From JADLEX01 sp964586775 (lineage in GTDB: Bacteria > Lernaellota > Lernaellaia > JACKCT01), in NCBI GenBank assembly GCA_964586775.1, contig CAZPJD010000226.1:1-15435 (forward strand): a DNA stretch of 15,435 nucleotides. Direction: 5' to 3'. The notes below the pieces were generated by a model. The model saw nothing but the letters and a program-made list of their open reading frames with translations. It was not told where the DNA came from and did no database searches. Made by a program: the position numbers and the translations under genes. This document shows, piece after piece, positions 1 to 7,583 of this stretch (within the stretch, counting starts at the first letter, position 1; every line of letters begins with the position of its first letter).

Positions 1-210
1 CGACGCCGCGGCGATGCCGAGCTTGCGCCGTCCGGCGAGCACCGCGCCCGAGGTGACGACGACGATCTCGCGCCCGGCCTCGCGCGCCGCGTGGATCTCG
101 CGGGCGAGCCCCGCCACCACGGCGACGTCGAGGCCGTCGTCGCGACCGGCGAGCACGTTGGACCCGAGCTTGACGACCACGCGCCGCGATTTGCTCGCTC
201 GTTCTCTCAT
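1..210 (-). CDS. proB: Glutamate 5-kinase, N-terminal fragment (runs off the left edge)
   Basis: Only the first 70 residues are in the window. Glutamate 5-kinase phosphorylates L-glutamate with ATP in the first step of proline synthesis, in the cytoplasm. What is seen: the nucleotide-binding N-terminus of the amino-acid-kinase fold, VVVKLGSNVL at residues 11-20, and the second signature IVVVTSGAV at residues 49-57 followed by GRRKLG (60-65), which together are typical of ProB. The start is the ATG at 208-210; an in-frame TAG lies three codons upstream, so it cannot extend further. The SD is weak (an AGGA about 20 bases upstream, a GGAT about 11). It lies 107 bases downstream of the GT9 gene on the same strand and may be read through from it. 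A related amino-acid kinase (for example acetylglutamate kinase) is less likely because of the TSGAV...GRRKLG spacing. Confidence 0.85.
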   Translation of the reverse strand, partial: MRERASKSRRVVVKLGSNVLAGRDDGLDVAVVAGLAREIHAAREAGREIVVVTSGAVLAGRRKLGIAAAS

Positions 211-297
211 TCGTGGCTATCCAGTTCCTTTTTGGGGGCGCGAATCATACCCGACGTGAAGCCCGTTTTCCATTGCGTCGACGAACGTCGCCGCGTC

Positions 298-334
298 AGT
301 CGATCCACCGCCACGCGTTAGTCGATCCACCGCC
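298..334. repeat. 15-base direct repeat at the 3' end of the GT9 gene
   Basis: The 15-mer AGTCGATCCACCGCC occurs at 298-312 and again at 320-334, 22 bases apart. The right copy encodes the last residues of the glycosyltransferase (RRWID then stop); the left copy is a noncoding echo just past the stop codon. It looks like a short local tandem duplication at the gene end. Confidence 0.8.
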
Positions 335-1427
335 GCAGGGCCGCGATCACCGGCGCGACCTCGATCTCGTTCATGCAGGTGTGATGATCGCAGCGGCCTT
401 TGTAGCACGGTGCGCACCACGGGGCGGAGACGATCTTCTCGCCGCGTCCGTACAGATGTACCTCCTGCGGGCAGGTGGGGCCGAAAAGAGCGACCACGGG
501 CACACCCTGCGCGACGGCAAGGTGCATGGCGAGCGTATCGACGCACGCCAGCGCGCGCATGTTGCCGACGATGGCGGCGAATTCGCGCACGGTGTGGTGA
601 GTGCGCGCGTCGAGGCCGACCCCCGCCAGGGCGACGATCCGCGCGTTGCGTTCGGTTTCGTCGCGCCCGCCGAGCGCGATCGGGGTCATGCCGATCTCGG
701 CGTGGATCGCGCGCATCAGCTCCGCGGTCTGAGGCTCCGAAAGGCGTTTGGTGGCGAACACCGGTCCCGCGCCCGTGTTGACGCCGATGTACGGACCCGG
801 ACCGAGCGAGGCGAGGTACGCGGCGGTCGTCTCGCGCTCGGCGTCGGTCACGCCGATGCGCACGGGCTCGTCGCAAAACGCAAAACCCACCGCTTCGAAG
901 ATGATCTCCTGATAGGTCTTGGTGTTTTCGAGAAACTTCAGCGGATCGTCGAGGCCGAGGCGCAGCGCGTACTCCCCCTCGGGGCCGCAAATGCCGAGCG
1001 TGCCCCACGGCGTCATCGTGAAGCCCCACTTCGCGGCGGCGTTCACGCGGGCGGCGAGGGCGATGGCACGCGGTTCCTTGTCCAGGCAATACACCGCGTC
1101 CCACGTTTGCGCGGCGAGGATGTCGGCGTTCGTCGGGGTCATCTCGATCACGCGGTCGATGCCCTCGACCCCGGAAAGCAGCGGCGCGGTGATGGCGTCG
1201 ACGATCCACGTCACGTGAGACATCCCGTGGCGCGCGCGAATCGGGCCGACGATCGGCGTCGTGCGGATTACGTCGCCCATCGCCGCGAGTTTGATGACCA
1301 GAATCCGCGCGCCCATCGGGCTATACTCGGGGCAGCCGTCGCACAGGCGGCGGAATCGGCACGGCTTTTCGCCGACGTAGTGGCGGCAGTCGAAGTGGAT
1401 CACGGTCTTGGTTTCGAGAAAACTCAC
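318..1427 (-). CDS. Glycosyltransferase family 9 (ADP-heptose:LPS heptosyltransferase-like)
   Basis: A 369-residue cytoplasmic, nucleotide-sugar-dependent transferase, probably acting on lipopolysaccharide core or another envelope glycan. Seen: the GT9 N-terminal strand-loop ILVIKLAAMGDVIRTTPIV beginning near residue 41, a GVNTGAG phosphate-binding-type loop in mid-protein, and near the C-terminus the family pattern of CVDTLAMHLA followed by VPVVALFGPT. Two Cys clusters frame it: C14, H16, C23, C29, C32 before the first Rossmann strand, and C338, C341, C346, H348, H349, C351 near the end. The start is GTG (1425-1427), overlapping the upstream TGA as GTGA; starting at the later ATG (residue 38) would discard the N-terminal Cys cluster. 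The 4-base overlap implies translational coupling to the phosphatase. The family is clear; the sugar and acceptor are not. Confidence 0.85.
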   Translation of the reverse strand: MSFLETKTVIHFDCRHYVGEKPCRFRRLCDGCPEYSPMGARILVIKLAAMGDVIRTTPIVGPIRARHGMSHVTWIVDAITAPLLSGVEGIDRVIEMTPTNADILAAQTWDAVYCLDKEPRAIALAARVNAAAKWGFTMTPWGTLGICGPEGEYALRLGLDDPLKFLENTKTYQEIIFEAVGFAFCDEPVRIGVTDAERETTAAYLASLGPGPYIGVNTGAGPVFATKRLSEPQTAELMRAIHAEIGMTPIALGGRDETERNARIVALAGVGLDARTHHTVREFAAIVGNMRALACVDTLAMHLAVAQGVPVVALFGPTCPQEVHLYGRGEKIVSAPWCAPCYKGRCDHHTCMNEIEVAPVIAALRRWID

Positions 1428-3184
1428 TCGTCGCTCCAGAGCGTTTTTCCATCCATCGGCGAAACGGCGGTTACGCCGAAATGACGAAGGATCGAAGGCG
1501 CGAGATCGCGCAGGCAAGGGTTTGGCGTGGCGATAGCGCGGGGCAAAATCAAAATACCCGGGATGAGTTCGGGATCGACCCCGCAGTGGTCGGCGCGCCA
1601 GTGCGTGTCGTTGTCCGCGAGCGCGGCAGTGCCGAGTCCCCCGAGCGACGAGACCCAGTCGGTGCGATAGCCCGGCTCGTAGCAAACCACCAGATCCCCG
1701 GCGCGATCCAGCGCGTGTCCCCAGTAGAGCCGTTTCGATTCGAGCACGCGGCGGATCACCGGCGCGCCCGACGCGGGATCGCGCCACGCGGTCAGCTTTT
1801 CGATGAGCTCGGCGGTGAGTTCGCGCGCGGGTTTGCCCGGCGCGACGATGCCGTCCGGCTCGCGGCCTTCGAGATTCAGGTAGATCTTCGAGAGCCCGGC
1901 GGCGTACGCGCGGGTGCGCGACCAGTCCACGCCCGCCCAGAAGACGCCGCCCTGAAGCGACGCGAGATCGGGATCGCCGGACGCGACATCCGCGACGAGA
2001 TAGCCATTCTCGAGAAGCCAGCGATTGAGGTTGACGCGCCGCCGCCAGGGGGCGAAGCCGTGATCGCTCGCGACCCAAATTTCGGCCTCGGGGAAATGCG
2101 TGCGCACCGCGCCGACGAAGGCGTCGAAACGCACCAGCACGCCCGCGAGCGCGGCGGCGACTTCCGGGCTTGCCGTGTCGCCGAACCCCGCGTGCGCCGT
2201 TCGATCGAAAAGCTCGTGGTTGGCGATGACGAGATCGAACGACGGATCGGCCAGCACATCGAAGACCATCGACTCAAAATCGGCGGCCGAGCGCGACGCG
2301 AGATCGAAGAATGCGTCGAAGGACACGCGTCCGCGCGCGTGCAGCAGGTTTGGCTCGGGCCAACCCGCCGCGGGGGTGGGCGGCGTGCGCGACGCGCGTT
2401 CGCGTGCCCAGGCGAGCGGACGCACCGCGCCGAGGCGTTCGTCGTCGAAGCGCGCCCAGATGGGCGTGAGCGTGATGACGGGATCGTCGACGCTCCCGCT
2501 GACGTGCACCGCCGCGAGGCCGCGCCCGCCGGGCGAATCGACCGCGAGCCACGGGCTGAACCGATCGAACGGCAGTTCGACCGTGTTCCACCACCACGAC
2601 CCGCCCGTGAGACGCAGTCGTTGCGCCACCGTCGCGCCGAGCGGCGTTTCGATGTCGAGCATCAGGCTCTCGCCGTCGCGCCGCCATGCGCGCTCGCGCG
2701 TGCCGAACAGATCGCCCGTGCCGCCCGTGCGCGTGAACACCTGCGCGAGGCCCCACGAGCCTCCCGCGTCGGGTACGCCGAGCCCGCCGACGACCAGATC
2801 GGCCCCGACCGGCGGCGGGAATGCGCCCGGCACGCGGATGAGCGCGCTGCGCACACCCGCGCGGGCGAGCGGCTCGCACAGCGTCGGCGCGGCGAGCGCG
2901 TTGCGAAAACCCGACTCGGTGCGTTCGTAGAGCGAAACCGCGGGCATGCGCGTCGCGGCGTCGCGATGCAAAAAGTCGAAGATGCCGTGCTTGCCGGGGT
3001 TGCAGCCGGTCAGCACCTCGGCAAAGGCGACCGGCGACTCGGCGGGAAACGACGTGGCGAGCGGCGCAACGGTGCCGCCGCGCGCAAGCGCCGCCAGGTT
3101 CGGCAACTGCCCCGCGTCGAGAATCGTGCGCGTGAACGCGTAGTCCGCGCCGTCGAGAAAGAGGACGAAGAGTCGTTTCGTCAT
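1424..3184 (-). CDS. Type I phosphodiesterase / alkaline-phosphatase-superfamily hydrolase
   Basis: A 586-residue protein of the alkaline-phosphatase-like superfamily (nucleotide pyrophosphatase/phosphodiesterase branch), which hydrolyses phosphomonoesters or phosphodiesters with two metal ions. Seen: FLDGAD at residues 9-14 (metal ligand D11), LPNLAALARGG (27-37), then the candidate nucleophile region PAESPVAF with S50, followed by TGCNPGKHGIFDF (59-71). Further metal-site candidates are D327 and H331 in FDRTAH, D374-H375 in ASDHGF, and H533 in WRADHCG. Relatives often have Thr at the nucleophile position, so Ser here is a mild variation. There is no signal peptide, so it is probably cytoplasmic. 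The start is ATG 3182-3184 with a poor SD; an in-frame extension to 3409 would run through the divergent gene and is rejected. First gene of a unit with the GT9 enzyme, suggesting a role in envelope glycan or glycolipid metabolism (inference). Confidence 0.8.
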   Translation of the reverse strand: MTKRLFVLFLDGADYAFTRTILDAGQLPNLAALARGGTVAPLATSFPAESPVAFAEVLTGCNPGKHGIFDFLHRDAATRMPAVSLYERTESGFRNALAAPTLCEPLARAGVRSALIRVPGAFPPPVGADLVVGGLGVPDAGGSWGLAQVFTRTGGTGDLFGTRERAWRRDGESLMLDIETPLGATVAQRLRLTGGSWWWNTVELPFDRFSPWLAVDSPGGRGLAAVHVSGSVDDPVITLTPIWARFDDERLGAVRPLAWARERASRTPPTPAAGWPEPNLLHARGRVSFDAFFDLASRSAADFESMVFDVLADPSFDLVIANHELFDRTAHAGFGDTASPEVAAALAGVLVRFDAFVGAVRTHFPEAEIWVASDHGFAPWRRRVNLNRWLLENGYLVADVASGDPDLASLQGGVFWAGVDWSRTRAYAAGLSKIYLNLEGREPDGIVAPGKPARELTAELIEKLTAWRDPASGAPVIRRVLESKRLYWGHALDRAGDLVVCYEPGYRTDWVSSLGGLGTAALADNDTHWRADHCGVDPELIPGILILPRAIATPNPCLRDLAPSILRHFGVTAVSPMDGKTLWSDE

Positions 3185-3280
3185 GGAAATTCCGAGGGCG
3201 CATTGTGCGGCGAAACGCGCGCGCGGGGCAAGGCGGACCGCTCCCTGCGCCACGTCATGGCGCGACGCCAGCGCTGCGGC

Positions 3281-3308
3281 TTGAATCGCGCGCGCTCGGT
3301 CGTATGTT
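3281..3308 (+). promoter_or_regulatory. Candidate sigma-70-type promoter for the small monooxygenase-like gene
   Basis: TTGAAT (3281-3286) and TATGTT (3303-3308) are separated by 16 bases, each matching four of six consensus positions. They lie in the 151-base divergent spacer and would give a transcript starting near 3315, about 20 bases before the ATG. Confidence 0.4.
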
Positions 3309-3322
3309 GGACATGCATCATG

Positions 3323-3328
3323 AAGGAG
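3323..3328 (+). promoter_or_regulatory. Ribosome binding site AAGGAG
   Basis: AAGGAG sits seven bases before the ATG at 3336 and fixes that start. It is the clearest SD in the left half of the window. Confidence 0.8.
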
Positions 3329-3335
3329 TGCGCCG

Positions 3336-3674
3336 ATGGCTGGAGAGATCGTTTTCGCGGTGTACAAGCCGCGCGAGGGCAAGGAGATCGAACTCAAAAT
3401 GGCGCTCAAGCGCCACCTGCCGACGCTGCGACAGCAGGGCTACGCGACGCTGCGTCCGCCGCTGTTCCTGAAGTCGACGCAGGACGGGACCTACATCGAG
3501 ATCTTTCAATGGGTTTCGGAAGAGGCGATGAAGCAGGCGCACGACGATCCGAAGGTGCGCGAAGTCTGGGACGCCATCGAGGCCGCCGCCGAGATCCGCA
3601 CGCTCGCCGACCTCGCGGAAGCCAATACGCCGTTTCCGATGTTTCAGGTGGTGCAGGGCGTCGTGTGCAACTAG
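3336..3674 (+). CDS. Small dimeric alpha/beta-barrel protein, antibiotic biosynthesis monooxygenase-like
   Basis: A 112-residue soluble protein with no signal peptide. Its pattern is that of a ferredoxin-like dimeric alpha/beta barrel: a first strand IVFAVYKPREGK (residues 5-16), a long helix, a strand-turn region ending in GTYIEIFQWVSEEAMKQAHDDPKVREVWDAIEA (broken here for reading: GTYIEIFQW, then SEEAMKQAHDDPKV, then REVWDAIEA), and a last strand FQVVQGVV. Proteins of this shape include ABM-type quinone monooxygenases and several stress proteins with no proven enzyme activity. The length fits the family. The start is set by AAGGAG. It is divergent from the phosphatase gene and appears monocistronic. 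The coding call is firm; the enzymatic label is tentative. Confidence 0.7.
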   Translation: MAGEIVFAVYKPREGKEIELKMALKRHLPTLRQQGYATLRPPLFLKSTQDGTYIEIFQWVSEEAMKQAHDDPKVREVWDAIEAAAEIRTLADLAEANTPFPMFQVVQGVVCN

Positions 3675-4142
3675 GGCAAGACGCCGATTCGCGTCCACGC
3701 CTCGCCCGGGGCAACCGGCCGCCGAACGCCCCGCACCCGCTCCGACGCGCCCGCGCGTTGAAATTGCGAGCGATGACTGATGAAAGGGCCGCCCCTGAGC
3801 AATACGCCTTCATGCCGCGACGAGAGCGAACCATCCTTTCAACTCTTTCCGGGGCTGCTTGGCCCGTCAGTTGTTGGACCGCACTTTCGAGAGTTTCCGG
3901 GTTCCGAGGAAAGTGGCACGACGGTCCGGTGGTGCTTCGCTACGCCGCGGAATTTACCGTCCAAGCTCCGCGCCAGTATCGAGCACGGCGTGGAATATTC
4001 GCAGGTCCTTGCGGACCATCACCTTGCGGAAGCGTTTCTCGCGTTCCGGCTGCGTTGTCGCGCACCGGCGCATCACCATCGCCCTTCGCGTCCACGCCGC
4101 GCTGTATCGGGCCCTGATGGCGGTCGTCGCGAAGACCGGCGT
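3675..4142. other. Anonymous region without a supportable gene
   Basis: Between two convergent genes. Open frames exist on both strands (for example + from 3780 and from 3773, and minus frames around 3940-4150) but none has a good SD, a conserved motif I recognise or the codon bias of the neighbours. The central part is a little less GC-rich than the flanks. No tRNA, terminator for the + gene or mobile-element end was recognised. It may hold a decayed gene or an uncharacterised small RNA. Confidence 0.5.
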
Positions 4143-4170
4143 GCGAAAACGCGACGGAAGGCTCCGTCGC
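4143..4170 (-). terminator. Rho-independent-type terminator of the TPR gene
   Basis: Perfect 8-bp stem GCGACGGA / TCCGTCGC around a 4-base loop at 4151-4170. On the minus strand it is followed by GTTTTCGC, a short T-tract. It lies 41 bases past the stop codon of the minus-strand gene at 4212. Confidence 0.65.
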
Positions 4171-4211
4171 GCCGGTGACGCGCTTCGGCGTTGTCGCTGG
4201 ACCGGGATTCG

Positions 4212-5762
4212 TCAGAGCCCCTTGAGCTTCGTGAGCGCGCTTCGCGCCTCGCCCGCGTAGGAACCGCCCGGGTTTCGCGCAAGGTAAGCCTCGTACGCCG
4301 CGATGGCGTTTCCCGTGCGTCCCGCGCGCGATTCGAGCGAGCCGATCCAGTACCACGCCTCGTCGCTGCCCGCCGCGGACGCGCGCTTGGCCGCCTCCAG
4401 CGCGCCGGTCGGATCGGTGTCCGCCACCCACCGCGCCTTGGTGAGCAACAGAGACGCGTTGGGGCGCAGGGCGATCGCCTGATCGAGCTGCGCGGCGGCC
4501 TCCGCCGTGCGCCCGTCGTTTCGCAAACGCACGGCCGTCTGGTAGTACTGCGTAAAGGCGTCATCGCTTCCCGCGTCCTCGGTTTCTCCTTCGACCGGCT
4601 TCATCGACGCCTTGTATTCGGCGAGTTTCTTCGCGGCGGCGGCGCTTTGCGGAAAGATCGCGAGCGCGGCGGTTTCGGCGTCAATCGCGGCTTTGAGATC
4701 CCGCCGGGTCGCGCGGACCTCGGCCGCGAGATGTCGCGCCTCGAACATGCGCGGTGAGAGCTGCGCGGCGCGATCGTACGACTCCAGCGCGTGATCCCAT
4801 CTGCGATTCGCCTGATGAATGCGGCCGATCAGCAGGTGCGTCTCGGCGTCGTCCGGCGACTTGCCGAACGCCGAGAGCAGCGTATTCGCCGCCGTGAGCG
4901 CCGGGCCGTATCGCTTCTTCGCGTATTCGCAGGTCGCGCGCGCTCGGCCCGCGGATGCCGAGACGGGAGTCTGGGCGGCCAGCGCGCTCGCCGCTTCGCA
5001 CTCGTCCTTCACGGCTTCGCGACCGCGGCCGGACGCCGCCGCGACCAATAACTCGATCTCGACAATCCGCGCGCGGGCCTCGTCGGACGGCGGCGCGCCC
5101 TCGGCCGCGAGACGCAGTTCGGCCAGCGCTTCGGTCGCCTTCTCGATTCCACCCGTGAGCCATAGCTCGGTTCCCTTGGCGAGGTGGTCGACCGGCGGCG
5201 GCGTGGGTTCCGGCGTCGGTGCGGGCGTTGCCGCCGCAACCGGCGGTGGCGTGGCCGTGACTTGCGGAGCACCGGGCGTCGCAAACTGGAAGTACGCGAC
5301 GGCGATCAAAGCAACGACGAGAGCACCGAAGACGACGAGAGCCCACGGGAATTTCTTGCCGGGGAAGTCGTCGTCGTATCGCGACGGGAAGGATGCGCTC
5401 CAGTCGCGCGGTTCCTCTCGCGGCGATTCCAACTCGACGCGGGGCTCGGGTATCGGCTCGGGTGCCGGTTCGGATTTCGGCTCGGGCGCCGGTTTGGGCT
5501 CGGGTTTGGGTGGGAGTGGGGGAGCGGGTATGGGAGCGGGCGCGGGAGGGCGAGCGGGCGGCGTAGCTGCGAGGGCCTTTTCCACCTCGGAAAGTTTTCC
5601 GTGTTGCTCGGCCAGCAGCTTGTCGAGGATCTCGGGCTTTGCCGTCGCGCGGCGTTCCTCGAGCTTGGCGATGCGCGCGACGATCGAACGTCGGCGCTCC
5701 TCGAGCTCCTCTCGGATCGATCCTCCGCCCGCGCTCTCGACGCCCTTCGACTCGGTTCCCAT
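4212..5762 (-). CDS. Membrane-anchored tetratricopeptide-repeat protein with Pro/Glu-rich linkers
   Basis: 516 residues with a clear modular layout. Residues 15-66 are a charged, heptad-like helical segment, probably a coiled coil. Residues 68-107 are a Pro-rich linker with PEPKPAPEP-type periodicity. A single membrane helix spans about 138-160 (FPWALVVFGALVVALIAVAY). A second Pro/Thr/Ala linker covers about 162-191. The remainder is alpha-helical with TPR-like units, best seen at AETHLLIGRIHQANRRWDHA and at DEAWYWIGSLESRAGRTGNA near the end. With no cleavable signal, the N-terminal coil is probably cytoplasmic and the TPR domain periplasmic, where TPRs usually scaffold protein complexes. The start is ATG 5760-5762 with GGAG eight bases upstream. 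Followed by a terminator; no partner gene is co-transcribed. The specific partner is unknown. Confidence 0.8.
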   Translation of the reverse strand: MGTESKGVESAGGGSIREELEERRRSIVARIAKLEERRATAKPEILDKLLAEQHGKLSEVEKALAATPPARPPAPAPIPAPPLPPKPEPKPAPEPKSEPAPEPIPEPRVELESPREEPRDWSASFPSRYDDDFPGKKFPWALVVFGALVVALIAVAYFQFATPGAPQVTATPPPVAAATPAPTPEPTPPPVDHLAKGTELWLTGGIEKATEALAELRLAAEGAPPSDEARARIVEIELLVAAASGRGREAVKDECEAASALAAQTPVSASAGRARATCEYAKKRYGPALTAANTLLSAFGKSPDDAETHLLIGRIHQANRRWDHALESYDRAAQLSPRMFEARHLAAEVRATRRDLKAAIDAETAALAIFPQSAAAAKKLAEYKASMKPVEGETEDAGSDDAFTQYYQTAVRLRNDGRTAEAAAQLDQAIALRPNASLLLTKARWVADTDPTGALEAAKRASAAGSDEAWYWIGSLESRAGRTGNAIAAYEAYLARNPGGSYAGEARSALTKLKGL

Positions 5763-5944
5763 ATCAGCCGCTCCGCGATCGGAATTTCATGAAAAATCGG
5801 CAGATACCGCGCACGCAACCACCGGACTCGTTCTCCATATTTAGCACGAATCGCGCCCGCGCGCATGAACGGCGCACCGGTCGCCACGCCAAATCTTGCG
5901 CGCGCCCCCGGCTTCGCCAATGATGGCCGGATCGAAATGCATTC

Positions 5945-5950
5945 GAGGTG
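5945..5950 (+). promoter_or_regulatory. SD GAGGTG that decides the start of the GH5 lipoprotein
   Basis: GAGGTG lies 10 bases before ATG 5961. Longer in-frame starts (5865, 5940) would put a long non-signal stretch before the lipoprotein signal; the ATG at 5976 has no SD of its own. Confidence 0.6.
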
Positions 5951-5960
5951 TGAACGTCCC

Positions 5961-7550
5961 ATGTTCGACTTCCCGATGCGCGGTTTCGTTCCCGTTTTGC
6001 TGTGCGCGGTTCTTCTGTGCGGTTGCGGGTCTTCCGACGACTCTTCGACCGGCTCGGATTCCGACGACGATGTCGGCGATGATGACGCCACCGACGACGA
6101 CACCGCCGACGACGATACCGTCGACGATGACGACACGTGGCCGCCCCTACCCGACGACGACGCGGATGACGACGACGACATGCCCGCGGGTTGGGTCTAC
6201 GCGACGAACGGGCCCGGCGCGGCGTTCTTCGACGCCGAGGGCCGCCAGGTGCTGCTGCGCGGCGTGAACTTCAATCACCTCGGCGACTACTTCGTCACCG
6301 ATCCCTCGCTGCCCACCGTGGCCGACCTCGGTGACGAGGATTGGGACGACGTGGCGGCGCTGGGGCACAACGTGGTGCGTCTCGTCACCACATGGTCCGC
6401 GTGGCAGCCCGAGCGCGACGCCTTCGACGAGGACTATCTCGATCGCGTGCGCGACGCCGTGGACGAGGCCGCCGAGCGTGACCTGTACGTGGTGATCGAC
6501 ATGCATCAGGACGCGTGGTCGAAGTTCGTCTTCACGCCCGCGGACGAGCTCTGCCCGCCGGGGACGAGCCATCAGCGCGGTTGGGACGGCGCGCCCGAGT
6601 GGGCGACGATCACCGACGGCGAACCGACCTGCACGCCGGGGCGGCGAGAGGAAAGCCCCGCGGTGATCCGCGCGTGGGATCATTTCTACGACAACACCGA
6701 CGGCATCCGCGACGAGCTGGTCGAGCTATGGGGAACGATCGCCGCCGAGTTCGCGGGCGACCCCCGCGTGGCGGGATACGACCTCATCAACGAACCCGGC
6801 CGCGGCTCCGACATCCTCGCCACGCACCGCGGCCTCAGCCGATTCTACTTCGACGCCGAGGCGGCCATCCGCGCGGCGGAGCACGCGGCCGGGGCGCCCG
6901 GGCACATCCTCTTTTTCGAGCCGGTCGTCGACGGCATCCCCTCGGCGTTCGTCCCCCGGATCGACAACGCTGCGTGGGCTGTTCACCAGTACATGGAGAT
7001 CTTCAACCCGCTCTCGCTCGAATTCGGATTCTTTCTCTTCGATCTGGTCGGCAAGCTGTACGGCACCCCGCTGTGGTACGGCGAATACAATCACTTCGGC
7101 GGCGACGCCGAGGCCGACGAGTGGATGCGGCGTTTCGCCGCGTATGAGGATTCGTATCTGCACGCGGGCGGCGCGTGGTGGCAGTGGGAGCAGGAGTGCG
7201 GCGACCCGCACAACGCCATGTGGCCGCCCACCCCCGAGTGGATCGAGCAGCAGCAGGCCACGTGCGGCAACGCGCGGTTCCCCATTCGCGAATGCCTGAA
7301 CCGCGCCTATCCCCGTGCCGCGCCGGGGCGGCTCACGCGCCTCGTCGCCGCGCCGTGCGACGGCGACCTTGTCGTCGAGGGCGTGACCGACGCGCCCGGC
7401 GTCGCCGATCTGTGGATTCCGTCGGACATCGACACGCCGCCGACCTTGACGGGTACGGGCCTCGGCGCGGTCGCCCCCCGCCGCGTGCCGGGCGGCTGGC
7501 GGATCGACGTGGAGGTCGAGGGGGAGTGGGCGATTACGGTGAGTCCGTGA
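5961..7550 (+). CDS. Lipoprotein glycoside hydrolase family 5, endoglycoceramidase-like
   Basis: 529 residues. A lipoprotein signal runs to the lipobox LLCGC with C22 as the lipidated residue, so it is exported and membrane-tethered. Residues 26-73 form an extreme Asp-rich, DDDT-type linker. The catalytic (beta/alpha)8 domain starts near 79: FFDAEGRQVLLRGVN (89-103), DMHQDAWSKF (180-189), YDLINEP with the acid/base E278, VHQY with H342, and WYGEYN with the nucleophile candidate E375. The DMHQD motif and the RGVN opening resemble endoglycosylceramidases more than plain cellulases. A beta-rich C-terminal tail follows about 455-529. Both catalytic Glu are present, so it should be active, cleaving a beta-glycoside at the cell surface; the substrate is not shown. 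It is divergent from the TPR gene with a 198-base spacer and convergent with the NACHT gene, 33 bases away. A simple endoglucanase is the alternative. Confidence 0.82.
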   Translation: MFDFPMRGFVPVLLCAVLLCGCGSSDDSSTGSDSDDDVGDDDATDDDTADDDTVDDDDTWPPLPDDDADDDDDMPAGWVYATNGPGAAFFDAEGRQVLLRGVNFNHLGDYFVTDPSLPTVADLGDEDWDDVAALGHNVVRLVTTWSAWQPERDAFDEDYLDRVRDAVDEAAERDLYVVIDMHQDAWSKFVFTPADELCPPGTSHQRGWDGAPEWATITDGEPTCTPGRREESPAVIRAWDHFYDNTDGIRDELVELWGTIAAEFAGDPRVAGYDLINEPGRGSDILATHRGLSRFYFDAEAAIRAAEHAAGAPGHILFFEPVVDGIPSAFVPRIDNAAWAVHQYMEIFNPLSLEFGFFLFDLVGKLYGTPLWYGEYNHFGGDAEADEWMRRFAAYEDSYLHAGGAWWQWEQECGDPHNAMWPPTPEWIEQQQATCGNARFPIRECLNRAYPRAAPGRLTRLVAAPCDGDLVVEGVTDAPGVADLWIPSDIDTPPTLTGTGLGAVAPRRVPGGWRIDVEVEGEWAITVSP

Positions 7551-7583
7551 GCGCTTGATTTCCCACTCAACGTTCGCACTAAC

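Noticed and set aside
213..1484. 423-codon open frame on + over the GT9 gene
   Set aside because: Antisense shadow; the minus strand carries the GT9 motifs.
3185..3409. Extension of the phosphatase gene to an upstream ATG at 3409
   Set aside because: It would overlap the SD and start of the divergent gene, and the family N-terminus begins at the ATG at 3184.
3876..3960. GAGGAAAGT string reminiscent of RNase P RNA
   Set aside because: Only a short chance match; the other conserved blocks of RNase P RNA are absent around it.
1481..4117. 878-codon open frame on + crossing the phosphatase gene
   Set aside because: Antisense to a gene with clear family motifs; Arg/Ala-rich translation, no SD and it runs through the start of the monooxygenase-like gene. 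An artefact of high GC.
3780..4178. 132-codon open frame on + in the anonymous region
   Set aside because: No SD, no recognisable motif, and codon use unlike the neighbouring genes; its 3' end runs into the terminator of the minus gene.
6030..6180. GAC/GAT-rich simple repeat
   Set aside because: In-frame coding for the Asp-rich linker of the GH5 lipoprotein; not a separate element.
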